Positions 52,701 to 61,437 of a DNA stretch of 64,000 nucleotides are shown in pieces. Numbering within the stretch: position 1 is the stretch's first letter; each line of letters begins with the position of its first letter. The position numbers and the translations under genes were made by a program. The notes under the pieces were generated by a model. The model had not been told where the DNA came from and searched no databases. It saw only the letters and a program-made list of their open reading frames with translations. The stretch comes from Gammaproteobacteria bacterium (lineage in GTDB: Bacteria; Pseudomonadota; Gammaproteobacteria; Pseudomonadales; Pseudohongiellaceae): positions 227,099-291,098 of the forward strand of contig JAHEGE010000008.1 of assembly GCA_024639905.1 (NCBI GenBank), written 5' to 3'.

Positions 52701-53115
52701 CGAGTACGACGCAGCTGGTACAACTGGCGACGGCAACCTCGTGCGTTCAATGCCTGACAACAAAGGCACGATCACGATGAACTGGCGCAACGGCGACCAC
52801 GGCGTTACGCTGATCAACCGCCACATCGGTTCGTACCGCGACCTCGGCTACGAAGGTGCTATCCTCGTTGCTAACGACTTCACGCGACCACTACTGTCAC
52901 GCGAGATCGGCAGCTACAACACGTGGGATGTGCAATATAACTACAACAAAGCTTGGGACAACTCACGCTTTGGTAGCACAACCTTCACGGTTGGTCTGTT
53001 GGATGCGTTCAACAAGACTCTGCCTTACCGCGAGTTGAGCGCATTGAACTACGACGCGGCCGTGTTTGAAGGCCGTGGCAAGCGCTGGTACGCCCGCGCA
53101 CTGTGGTCGTTCTAA
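49750..53115 (+). CDS. TonB-dependent receptor (tandem paralogue 1)
   Basis: Signal peptide; plug domain RSSIEAQGAAVIWDVIKNLEVNSGS, LINGKRMVPAA, DRVEVLTDGGSALYGADAVAGVVNIIMR; C-terminal ARALWSF. Confidence 0.93.
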   Translation: MRKNIPSSRRALTLAVISGLSIHALPAVAQDTPVEEVVVTGSYFRGSPLDAPSPVQVVDRSSIEAQGAAVIWDVIKNLEVNSGSISNPGSGDNTQVSGSANVNLRNLGENSTLTLINGKRMVPAAVTTRSGGEFVDLNSIPLVMTDRVEVLTDGGSALYGADAVAGVVNIIMRDDFQGFELYGDIQGVQKADEKYDQTVSAIWGWESNDGDTNLVVSAERFERDPVTVRETNAFSDLQDFQGVVSAVGGFFASAAIGAPTPMAWLNTGIMGRNAAQGGSASAPVWTDPLCDNTFAADGGTFLEPGGRRYNQGQAGGACLDDNSEWVIAAQETVRNSYAATFAHRFNDSAEFYGFAQHSESTIHRGDDGYNESRGPTIFLPQPGAHGGNPVGAYLELGAFAAAAGNTPPTAADMPNHPLSVANGGPGMATWSQVRNGILRPGGDGNITETSSSAVQVGLRGTFDAFDRELNYDVGYSFSESSMEENYRTFNREKTELAALGLGGENCTPNGVSDFDYAGAPGAFGFLPNLWNSDAAAFNQTFFPAFVFTTRESVSLGLTSNNQGQGGCQFYNPFLTQLSNPNVANDPALMDYILEDVRRVDKRNKLAVFDAVVSGELFDMKGGTAQFAVGGQYRDRNTKEIANELHYPGLQNRILGYDENGVPNDFHRVSNNFECAMCAFNYNDSRTTSAAFMELSLPFIENVETQIALRFEDYGGNIGSELSPKIAMSWRPFEELLIRGSFSQSFRAPNIAIVQTGLQSSSVTFQDPISSQKVRAGLVPPTIANAERESTYTLGGPAPTVGNEYADTYSVGFLWTPSGTLDGLSLGADMWRFEVSDRVLPEPPINALQPELDAFIAASQNEANYVLNDSISLDSPVVNVPCSPSAIAAEFGVDSPERLNCVVAPTAYIVPNIQRPVGNEFGDLVTLTLSAVNAGEITADGIDLKAGYGFSNSLGQFAANITYTHVRQYAFSGVPGMVNGLLDTGEYDAAGTTGDGNLVRSMPDNKGTITMNWRNGDHGVTLINRHIGSYRDLGYEGAILVANDFTRPLLSREIGSYNTWDVQYNYNKAWDNSRFGSTTFTVGLLDAFNKTLPYRELSALNYDAAVFEGRGKRWYARALWSF

Positions 53116-53160
53116 GACTCTTAAGACCCTAAGAGCCCTACATTTAAGGCGCGAAAAGAA

Positions 53161-53190
53161 AAGCGGAGACGAGAAATCGTCTCCGCTTTT
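53161..53190 (+). terminator. Rho-independent terminator
   Basis: AAGCGGAGACGA-GAAA-TCGTCTCCGCTT followed by T-run. Confidence 0.88.
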
Positions 53191-53450
53191 TTTGTACCTT
53201 CAGGATCCCGCCCACAACACCCCTACTTGGAATGCACCAATCTGGCGCAAACCCCACTTCGGAATGACTGGTTTATTTGTCTAAATGTTACCGATTAGGC
53301 GTTGCCACTTCCGTACTAGCGACTCTATACTCGGACACGTAGGCATGTAGTCGCGGCAACACTGTGCATTACAGACCTAGATCTGATCATCAACGCAGAT
53401 GCTTACAATAATAATAATCTCAAATCTCATCTTAATGAGGGAGAAGTAGC

Positions 53451-56400
53451 ATGCGTAGAAACTTCCCCAGCACGCGCCGGGCACTTACGCTCGCCGTCAT
53501 GGCTGGCTTATCAGTACAAGCAGTTCAGGCAACCGCTCAAGACACCCCCGTCGAAGAAGTCGTGGTCACCGGATCGTATTTTAGGGGCTCACCTCTCGAC
53601 GCGCCCTCGCCGGTTCAAGTGATTGATCGCTCCAGTATCGAAGCGCAGGGCGCTGCGGTGATTTGGGATGTCATTAAAAACTTGGAAGTGAACTCCGGCT
53701 CGATAACCAATCCCGGCTCGGACAACGGCCAAGTAGAAGGCACCGCAAACGTCAACCTGCGTAACCTCGGCGAGAACTCCACACTCACGCTGATCAATGG
53801 TAAGCGAATGGTCCCAGCCGCTGCGACGACGCAGAGTGGCGGTGAGTTTGTCGACCTTAATTCTATCCCACTCGTCATGACTGATCGCGTCGAAGTGCTA
53901 ACCGATGGCGGCTCAGCACTCTACGGCGCAGATGCGGTTGCGGGTGTGGTCAACATCATCATGCGCAATGATTTCGAAGGTCTCGAGCTCTACGGCGATC
54001 TGCAAGGCGTCGAGCAGGCGAGCGGCGCGTACGATGCCACGGTTAGCGGCATTTGGGGCACGTCGTTCAACGACGGTGCGACTCACTTAGTGCTTTCTGC
54101 AGAACGCTTTGAAAGAGACCCCGTCGCAGTGAAGGACGCCAATTTTTACGGGCCATATTCTGAATTTCTCGGCACGGTCTCCGACGCAGGAACATTAATT
54201 AACAACCCTGCATTTGGCGCAAATTTCAATGCGGCCCAGTGGCTCAACACAGAGATCTACACGCAAAATCTCGCAGAGGGTGGCAATCCTGCTAACTATA
54301 TCTACACCGATCCGAACTGCTACACGACCACGCTATCAAACGGCAGCAGTCCACAGATCGGCAGGCTTCGAGAGGATCGAGGCGAAAAGGCTGGCACTTG
54401 CCGCGCAGACACGTCAGAGTGGAATTACGTGTCAAACGCCACTGAGCGAAACGCCTTCGCTGGCTCCTTCAATCATCAGTTCAATGACACCACCGAGTTT
54501 TACTCGTTTTTCAGTCACTCCGATTCTAAAACGACTCGAGCAGATGACGGTTACAATCAGTCTCGAGGACCAACCGTCTTTTTAGCGCCCCCTAACTCTT
54601 ACACACGAAATCCGGCGTACGGTTTCAATGCTATCGGTCAGACAATGGAGCTCGGATTTTTTGCGCCGGCCGCGGGACTCACTCGTCCTACGCTGGCTGA
54701 TATGCCCAATATGCCTCTAGCTGCCAGTAACGGAGGCCCCAACGTAGCCATGTATCAGGGCGTACGTGATGGTATCGATCGAACTGGCGCTGCAAACAAC
54801 ATCACCGAAACAAGCACGGTGAGTGTACAGGCCGGATTGAAGGGAGAATTTGAAGCTTTCAACCGCCCAATGAGCTTCGATGTTAGCTACTCGTGGGGCG
54901 GCTCTTCGCTAGAGCAGCAGTATAAAACCTTCAACCGCGACCGCTCAGAGCTCGCAGCCAATGGATTGGGGGGCCCAAACTGCACACCAAACGGCATTCC
55001 AGACTTTGACTTTGCCGGCCAGCCAGGGCCTTTCGGCGGCGCTGTTCCCCAAATATGGGACTACTACTCCCCTGGTCTCGTCCAGACATTCTTCCCTGGA
55101 TTCGTATTTACTACGCGTGAAAATTTGTCCTACGCACTGACCAGTAACAACCAAGGCCAGGGCGGTTGTATGTTCTACAACCCTTATCTGAGCCAACTGT
55201 CTGATCCGAACCTCGCAAATAGTCGTGAGCTTATGGATTGGATGAACGTGACAGTTGATCGTGTTGACAAGCGCAACAAACTTGCCGTCTTTGATGCAGT
55301 AGTCTCGGGCGAATTGTTCGAGATGAAAGGCGGCACAGCACAGTTTGCTGTGGGCGGTCAGTACCGTGAGCGAAATACGAAAGAAGAGGCGTCGGAACTC
55401 CACTATCCAGGTCTCCAGAATCGTATATTGGGTTATGACGAGAACGGCGTGCCAAACGAGTTCCACCGCGTGAGCAACAACTTCGAGTGTGCTATGTGCG
55501 CGTTTAACTACAATAATACTCGCACAACGAAAGCGGCCTTTATGGAGCTATCGCTGCCATTTATTGAAAACGTGGAAACACAAGTCGCTCTTCGTTTTGA
55601 AGACTACGGCGGACAGATAGGTAGTGAGCTTTCGCCAAAGATAGCGATGAGCTGGCGGCCAGCTGAAGACATCTTGGTCCGCGGTTCATTCTCTCAATCG
55701 TTCAGAGCACCAAACATCGCGATTGTGGAGACAGGTCTGCAGTCTTCCTCGTACACGTTCCGAGACCCAATCTCAAATCAGGCGGTACGTGCAGGACTGC
55801 TCCCGCCGATCGACGCAAACGCGGAGGCCGAACAAACCTATACGCTGGGTGGTCCAGCGCCTTATGTCGGCAATGAGTATGCCGACACCTACAGTCTTGG
55901 ATTTCAATGGACTCCCTCTGGTGCGCTGGAAGGCCTGACTGTTGGCGCCGATTTCTGGCGATTCGAGGTGAGCGATCGCGTACTGCCTGAGCCTCCAATT
56001 CGCGCAATTCAGCCCGAAATTGATGCCTTCCTCGCTGCCTCGAAAGACGAGTCGAACTACATTTTAAATGACTCGATTCCTGCAGATTCACCCTATCCCT
56101 TCCCTTATCAGGCGTGTAGTCCCTCGGCCATTGAGGCCGAATTTGGACGTGACTCTGAGGAGCGTCTCAACTGCGTAGTCGACCCCCGTGCCTACTACGT
56201 CAACGGAATCCAGAGAGCATTCGGTACAACAACCGCCAATCTGATTACCACAACGTTGCGCGCTATTAATGCCGGCGACATCACGGCAGACGGGGTTGAC
56301 CTCTCAGGCGGCTACAGCTGGTCAAACGATTGGGGCCTCTTTAGTGCTCGTCTCAACTACACCCACGTGCGTCAGTACCGTCTCGACAACGTACCTGGGC

Positions 56401-56840
56401 TAGAAAGAGGTCTGCTGGATACTTACGTGTTTGATGCGGCAGGTACCACGGGTGACGGTAATATCGTTCGCTCCTTGCCTGATAATAAGGGCACCTTGAC
56501 GTTAGCATGGCAACGAGATGCGCACGGGGTTAGCCTCATAAATAGGCATATCGGTTCCTACCGGGACTTAGCCTACCAAACAGCATTTGAAAGCGGCTCT
56601 GATTTCACGCGCAGCATGCTCGACGAGAAGATCGACAGCTACAACACGTGGGATTTCCAATACCGTTACTCGAAGGACTGGGGAGGCCGGGTAGGCACAA
56701 CAAACTTCACTTTAGGGGTTCTAGACATGTTTAATGAGGACATCCCCTACCGAGAAGTCGGATCGCTCAACTACGACACGATTGTATTTGATGGCCGTGG
56801 CCGACGCCTCTACGCAAGGGTGCTGTGGCAGATCCAATAA
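53451..56840 (+). CDS. TonB-dependent receptor (tandem paralogue 2)
   Basis: Near-identical plug and C-terminal barrel segments to the 49750 ORF. Confidence 0.93.
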   Translation: MRRNFPSTRRALTLAVMAGLSVQAVQATAQDTPVEEVVVTGSYFRGSPLDAPSPVQVIDRSSIEAQGAAVIWDVIKNLEVNSGSITNPGSDNGQVEGTANVNLRNLGENSTLTLINGKRMVPAAATTQSGGEFVDLNSIPLVMTDRVEVLTDGGSALYGADAVAGVVNIIMRNDFEGLELYGDLQGVEQASGAYDATVSGIWGTSFNDGATHLVLSAERFERDPVAVKDANFYGPYSEFLGTVSDAGTLINNPAFGANFNAAQWLNTEIYTQNLAEGGNPANYIYTDPNCYTTTLSNGSSPQIGRLREDRGEKAGTCRADTSEWNYVSNATERNAFAGSFNHQFNDTTEFYSFFSHSDSKTTRADDGYNQSRGPTVFLAPPNSYTRNPAYGFNAIGQTMELGFFAPAAGLTRPTLADMPNMPLAASNGGPNVAMYQGVRDGIDRTGAANNITETSTVSVQAGLKGEFEAFNRPMSFDVSYSWGGSSLEQQYKTFNRDRSELAANGLGGPNCTPNGIPDFDFAGQPGPFGGAVPQIWDYYSPGLVQTFFPGFVFTTRENLSYALTSNNQGQGGCMFYNPYLSQLSDPNLANSRELMDWMNVTVDRVDKRNKLAVFDAVVSGELFEMKGGTAQFAVGGQYRERNTKEEASELHYPGLQNRILGYDENGVPNEFHRVSNNFECAMCAFNYNNTRTTKAAFMELSLPFIENVETQVALRFEDYGGQIGSELSPKIAMSWRPAEDILVRGSFSQSFRAPNIAIVETGLQSSSYTFRDPISNQAVRAGLLPPIDANAEAEQTYTLGGPAPYVGNEYADTYSLGFQWTPSGALEGLTVGADFWRFEVSDRVLPEPPIRAIQPEIDAFLAASKDESNYILNDSIPADSPYPFPYQACSPSAIEAEFGRDSEERLNCVVDPRAYYVNGIQRAFGTTTANLITTTLRAINAGDITADGVDLSGGYSWSNDWGLFSARLNYTHVRQYRLDNVPGLERGLLDTYVFDAAGTTGDGNIVRSLPDNKGTLTLAWQRDAHGVSLINRHIGSYRDLAYQTAFESGSDFTRSMLDEKIDSYNTWDFQYRYSKDWGGRVGTTNFTLGVLDMFNEDIPYREVGSLNYDTIVFDGRGRRLYARVLWQIQ

Positions 56841-56852
56841 GCCCAGCAAAAG

Positions 56853-56883
56853 AAAAACGGCGCCAAGGCGCCGTTTTTTTTTG
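56853..56883 (+). terminator. Rho-independent terminator
   Basis: AAAAACGGCGCCAAGGCGCCGTTTTTTTTT. Confidence 0.88.
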
Positions 56884-56887
56884 CCCA

Positions 56888-56917
56888 AAACCCGGGGTCA
56901 GGTCTTTCATCGATGCA
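56888..56917 (+). repeat. REPIN-like solo arm D
   Basis: AAACCCGGGGTCAGGTCTTTCATCGATGCA with no inverted partner nearby. Confidence 0.9.
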
Positions 56918-57032
56918 TTTTTACTAGCTATTTAGCGGGTACGTTCTCCCCCTCGCCCTCTCAATGGCCGAGTCCCTAGACCGAATATTGGTTATACTTC
57001 GCGCAACAATCCTTGTCCGTCCGGAGAAAACC

Positions 57033-59105
57033 ATGAATACCTCCTCAAAACTATTGCCCGCACTGCTCTTGGCAAGCTTAGTTGCTTGTAGCGATCAGCC
57101 GGCAGAGCCGCAGGCTAGCGTTCCAGCGCCTAAGCCCACCCCAGAACTCGGCGATTTCGGTATCGACCTCAGCCAGCAAGACCCAGCTGTCAAACCCGGC
57201 GACGATTTCTTCCGCTTCGCCAACGGTAAATGGCTAGAGGAATTCGAACTGCCTGCGGATCGCAGTAATTACGGATCATTCACTGTACTTGGCGACAGGT
57301 CAGACCAGCGTGTAAACGCTATCATCGATGAGCTCGCTGCAGCGGAGCCTGCAGCCGGTACGATCGAGCAAAAAATCAGCGACTACTACCTGAGCTTCAT
57401 GAACACCGAGGCACTGGATGCGCGCGGCATTAGCCCGCTGCGTGAAAGCCTTGCCGCACTAGCCGAGATCGATACCAAGGCCGAACTGATTGCGGCACTC
57501 GGCCGCTCACAGCTGGATGCAACCGCGAGCCCCTTTGGCTGGTATGTCGGCGCAGATCGCCGCGATCCCGATCGCCATCAATTAGTCTTGAGCCTTGGCG
57601 GCATCGGCCTTCCTGATCGCGATTATTACTTATTGGACACAGAGCAGTACCAAAATGTCCGTGCCGAATACGTCGCGCACATCGAGCGGATGCTGAACTT
57701 TGCCTCCGTAGACAACGCAGCTGACAAGGCAAATGCGGTACTCGCCTTGGAAACTGCGATCGCTCAGAACCTCTGGCCACGCGCCGATCGCCGCAACCGC
57801 GACCTCACATTTAACCCGATGACCTATGCAGAGTTCACCGCGGAATATCCCGGCATGGATTGGGACGCATACTGGGGTGCGGCGGGCATCGACGAGATCA
57901 GCGACCTCAATGTTAGCTACCCAAGCGCCATGGCGCCGGTGATCGCGCTACTCGATTCGATTCCCGTTGCGGACTGGGTTAGCTACATGAGCTATCAGCA
58001 CATCTCAAATCTCGCCAGCGTGTTGTCGCAGGAAATAGATGACGAGAATTTCCATTTCTACTCAACCGTACTTAATGGTGTGCCGGAGCAACGTCAACGC
58101 TGGGAGCGCGGTGTTGCCCGAGTCGGCGCGCTTAACAGCTTAGGCGAGGCGGTTGGCCAGATCTACGTGCAGAAGCATTTCCCCGAGGCCGCTAAACAGC
58201 AGATGCAAGATCTCGTCGAGAATCTGCGCGCTGCATTGAACGACAGCATTAACGGGCTGGACTGGATGGGTGACGAGACCAAGGTCGAGGCACGTTTAAA
58301 GCTCGAATCATTTAGGCCGAAGATCGCCTATCCCGACGAGTGGAAAGACCTGTCGGCGATCGAGATTAGTCGCGACGATTTGTTCGCCAACGCGCGAAGC
58401 GTGCGCGAATTTAATTACCTCGATGAGATTAGCCGACTCGGCACGCCCACCAATCGTGAAGAGTGGGGTATGACTCCCCAAACGGTGAATGCGTACTACA
58501 ACTCATCGTTCAATGAAATCGTGTTCCCCGCCGGCATCTTGCAACCGCCGTTTTTTGATCCAGCGGCCGATCTAGCCGTGAACTACGGCGGCATCGGCGC
58601 GGTGATCGGCCACGAGATGGGCCACGGTTTCGATGACCAGGGCTCTAAGTCTGACTACCAAGGCGTCCAGCGCAATTGGTGGACAGACGCTGACCGCGAA
58701 AATTTCGAAGAACTGACCACGGCGCTGGCCGCGCAATATGACGAGTTCGAGCCGGTGCCGGGCTACTTCGTTGATGGCAACTTTACGCTCGGTGAAAACA
58801 TCGGTGACGTAGGCGGGTTGTCGCTTGCATACCGCGCCTATAAGCGCGCACTGAACGGGGAAGAAGCGCCTGTTATCGACGGCCTCACAGGCGATCAGCG
58901 CTTCTTTTTGAGCTGGGCACAAGTCTGGCAGCGAAAATACCGCGAAGACGCACTCATTCAGCGCCTCACCTCGGACCCTCATTCGCCTTCAGAATTCCGC
59001 GTAAACGGTGTGGTGCGCAACTTCGACGAATGGTACCAAGCCTTCGGTGTACAACCAGAAGACGCGCTTTACCTAGCCCCCGAAGACCGAGTCCGCATCT
59101 GGTAA
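57033..59105 (+). CDS. M13 (neprilysin/PepO)-family metallopeptidase, lipoprotein
   Basis: LLASLVACSDQ lipobox; NAYYNSSFNEIVFPAGILQPPFF; VIGHEMGHGFDDQGSKSD; ENIGDVGGLSLAY. Confidence 0.95.
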   Translation: MNTSSKLLPALLLASLVACSDQPAEPQASVPAPKPTPELGDFGIDLSQQDPAVKPGDDFFRFANGKWLEEFELPADRSNYGSFTVLGDRSDQRVNAIIDELAAAEPAAGTIEQKISDYYLSFMNTEALDARGISPLRESLAALAEIDTKAELIAALGRSQLDATASPFGWYVGADRRDPDRHQLVLSLGGIGLPDRDYYLLDTEQYQNVRAEYVAHIERMLNFASVDNAADKANAVLALETAIAQNLWPRADRRNRDLTFNPMTYAEFTAEYPGMDWDAYWGAAGIDEISDLNVSYPSAMAPVIALLDSIPVADWVSYMSYQHISNLASVLSQEIDDENFHFYSTVLNGVPEQRQRWERGVARVGALNSLGEAVGQIYVQKHFPEAAKQQMQDLVENLRAALNDSINGLDWMGDETKVEARLKLESFRPKIAYPDEWKDLSAIEISRDDLFANARSVREFNYLDEISRLGTPTNREEWGMTPQTVNAYYNSSFNEIVFPAGILQPPFFDPAADLAVNYGGIGAVIGHEMGHGFDDQGSKSDYQGVQRNWWTDADRENFEELTTALAAQYDEFEPVPGYFVDGNFTLGENIGDVGGLSLAYRAYKRALNGEEAPVIDGLTGDQRFFLSWAQVWQRKYREDALIQRLTSDPHSPSEFRVNGVVRNFDEWYQAFGVQPEDALYLAPEDRVRIW

Positions 59106-59191
59106 AACCCCGAGGTCAGGTCTTGCATCGATGCATTCGTTAGCTAAACTTGCAGCTAAATGCATCGTTGAAAGACCTGACCCCGGGTTTT
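59104..59191. repeat. REPIN-like inverted repeat E filling the gap between convergent genes
   Basis: AAAACCCCGAGGTCAGGTCTTGCATCGATGCA...TGCATCGTTGAAAGACCTGACCCCGGGTTTT. Confidence 0.93.
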
Positions 59192-61334
59192 AGAAGGTGC
59201 CGCGGATCTTGATGGCCAGGACCGGGCCGGCATCTGAGCAGGAATCTTCGATCTCTTCTATGAACCCGGTGGCGATGGTGCCGCCGGTGTATCGTGTCCG
59301 AATTCTGCAGCGATCTCGCGCATCGCGAACCTCAAACCGATAGATCATGCCGCCGTTACCCTGAGCTTCTACCCATGCTGAGTAGAACCCGAACTTGGGG
59401 TATTGCTCGATCTTATCGATGTCATAAACGCGGAACTCGTTGTAGAACTCCCGGCGATAGTTGAGCCCGTAGTTCATGTTGCGGAAAGACGGGATATCGT
59501 GCCGAAAGCCAAAGCTGTAACTACTGCCGCCGCCGCGCATTGAGCGCTCGCGATCTTGCTGCAGAAACGGATCTGTTAACGTCGACTCTTCCATATTCAG
59601 CGCAGCGGTCACCAGCATTTGCGGCTGATTCAAGAACCCCAAACGCAGGCTGCTGTTCAGTCTGAATCCATACCGCTCCCCTGTCCCTATATTTCCTCGA
59701 GCAGACAGAATGGTATCGCCGGTGGACACATCAACATTGTCGATGAGATCGTCGAGATCCTGATAGAACACATTGCCGCTCACGACGCCTGCATCATTCG
59801 GCAGCCTGTACTCTAAATTTCCTTCGTACTGCCACCACTGCTGTTGCCGCAAGTTAGAATTGCCTTCGAAGGCATTCTGTTCGTCGTCACCGCCGTCGAC
59901 CCCCGCGGTGAAGTCGCGGAAGCTCAACTGGGCTACGTTCTTTTCCACCGTTGCACGAAACTGCACCGAGCTCGTGAGATCAAAACGATAGTCGAAGCGT
60001 GGCCTAAAGAAAGTGAAATCTCGAGAGCGATCGATCGAGCCGGTTTGTGCGATCGTGCTGTCTTCAAACAACATCGTGCTTTCTATGCTCATGCGAGCAT
60101 TGAGCTGCCAATTGTGTATCGCGAAATATTCGTAGCGCATCTCTTCGACTGTGCCAACCGAATCGGTGACAGCGGCTAGCCCACCGAAACGCTCGCCTCC
60201 GGAAGTCGAGCCGGCCAAGCCGAGTTGTAGCGACGTATCTAAAATCGTCTGCGCTCGTTCAACGCCAGCCTCAACTGACTGCGTCTCGGTGAGATTCGCG
60301 ATGTAAGACGAGCGTACGATACGCTCGCGCGTTCTTTCGATGTTCGACAAAAACAGGTCGCGCTCGCGGCTCTCTCCGTCTAGCTGATAACGGCTGCGTA
60401 CCGAATTATTGTCACGATCGTTAACTATAAATAGCGTCTTCCAACGATTTCCGCTGCCAAACACATGCATGTAGTCGCCGCCGATTTCCCAGTTGCTTTC
60501 GTCCGTAGGAACTTCATCGCGCTCGAAAGTGACACTGGCGGGGGAGACCGATAAATCTGTGAGCACGCGATCGGCATAGGCATCGTAGGCGTTGTCGTTC
60601 CACTGCAGGTTCAGGTTTGCAGTATCTTGCCGGGTAAACTCGTATCCCAGATTAGCTTGTAAAGTAGTAGGCCAAGCATCGCGCCCCTCGTCTCGATCCA
60701 CGGTGTTCGATAATGAGCCATCTACATTAAGGCCGTTCTCAAAGCCGTCGCGGAACTCCCATCGTGGCTCGAGCTCGGCGCTAAGGAAAAAATTCAATGC
60801 GCCATTCTGGCCAGTCGCCGACAGCTTCGCGCCTGGCATAATTTTGCCATCGTGGTAGTGGTCTGCGTTTACCTCGTAAGCATAAGACACGCTTGCTTCG
60901 GCTTGCGTGAGCACCACGTTGATAACCTGATTGCCGCCGCGCACATCAAGGTCGCCCGATGTGCCGCGAATAATCTCAATGTATTCGACTTCGCTCGCCG
61001 GAATGCGTGAAAGCTGCGCATTGCCCTCGTTGCCTTTGCCGGCGATGCGGCGGCCGTTGATTAGCACCTGATCACCGCCTGCACCGAGGCCGCGCCTATC
61101 CCCGCCGCCACCGCCACGTGCAGTATCGATACCAGGAATTCGCACAAGCATGTCGTTAACCGAGAACGGTTGGTACTGATCGAAGTAGTCGGCCTGATAG
61201 ACAACCGTTGAGGAGGCATCCGCGTCCTCTTGGCCAAGAACGGCGGTAGAGTGAACCGCCAACAGCGCGACGGATAGCCCTATGGCGAGAGGCAGACGCG
61301 ACGGCTTAAATCCGTTAGAGTTTGTTTTTAGCAT
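59190..61334 (-). CDS. TonB-dependent receptor plug-domain outer-membrane protein
   Basis: Signal peptide; VNDMLVRIPGIDT...DQVLINGRRIAGKG...IPASEVEYIEIIRGTSGDLDVRGGNQVINVVL; C-terminal LAIKIRGTF. Confidence 0.87.
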   Translation of the reverse strand: MLKTNSNGFKPSRLPLAIGLSVALLAVHSTAVLGQEDADASSTVVYQADYFDQYQPFSVNDMLVRIPGIDTARGGGGGDRRGLGAGGDQVLINGRRIAGKGNEGNAQLSRIPASEVEYIEIIRGTSGDLDVRGGNQVINVVLTQAEASVSYAYEVNADHYHDGKIMPGAKLSATGQNGALNFFLSAELEPRWEFRDGFENGLNVDGSLSNTVDRDEGRDAWPTTLQANLGYEFTRQDTANLNLQWNDNAYDAYADRVLTDLSVSPASVTFERDEVPTDESNWEIGGDYMHVFGSGNRWKTLFIVNDRDNNSVRSRYQLDGESRERDLFLSNIERTRERIVRSSYIANLTETQSVEAGVERAQTILDTSLQLGLAGSTSGGERFGGLAAVTDSVGTVEEMRYEYFAIHNWQLNARMSIESTMLFEDSTIAQTGSIDRSRDFTFFRPRFDYRFDLTSSVQFRATVEKNVAQLSFRDFTAGVDGGDDEQNAFEGNSNLRQQQWWQYEGNLEYRLPNDAGVVSGNVFYQDLDDLIDNVDVSTGDTILSARGNIGTGERYGFRLNSSLRLGFLNQPQMLVTAALNMEESTLTDPFLQQDRERSMRGGGSSYSFGFRHDIPSFRNMNYGLNYRREFYNEFRVYDIDKIEQYPKFGFYSAWVEAQGNGGMIYRFEVRDARDRCRIRTRYTGGTIATGFIEEIEDSCSDAGPVLAIKIRGTF

Positions 61335-61437
61335 TGTTATGACTCGTGTTTTCGAAACGTCGAAACTAGCACAACAAGCGGCTAAAAATTAACAACATTT
61401 TGTAACGAATTGGGCTTTCTTCGAGGCACATTTTTAG

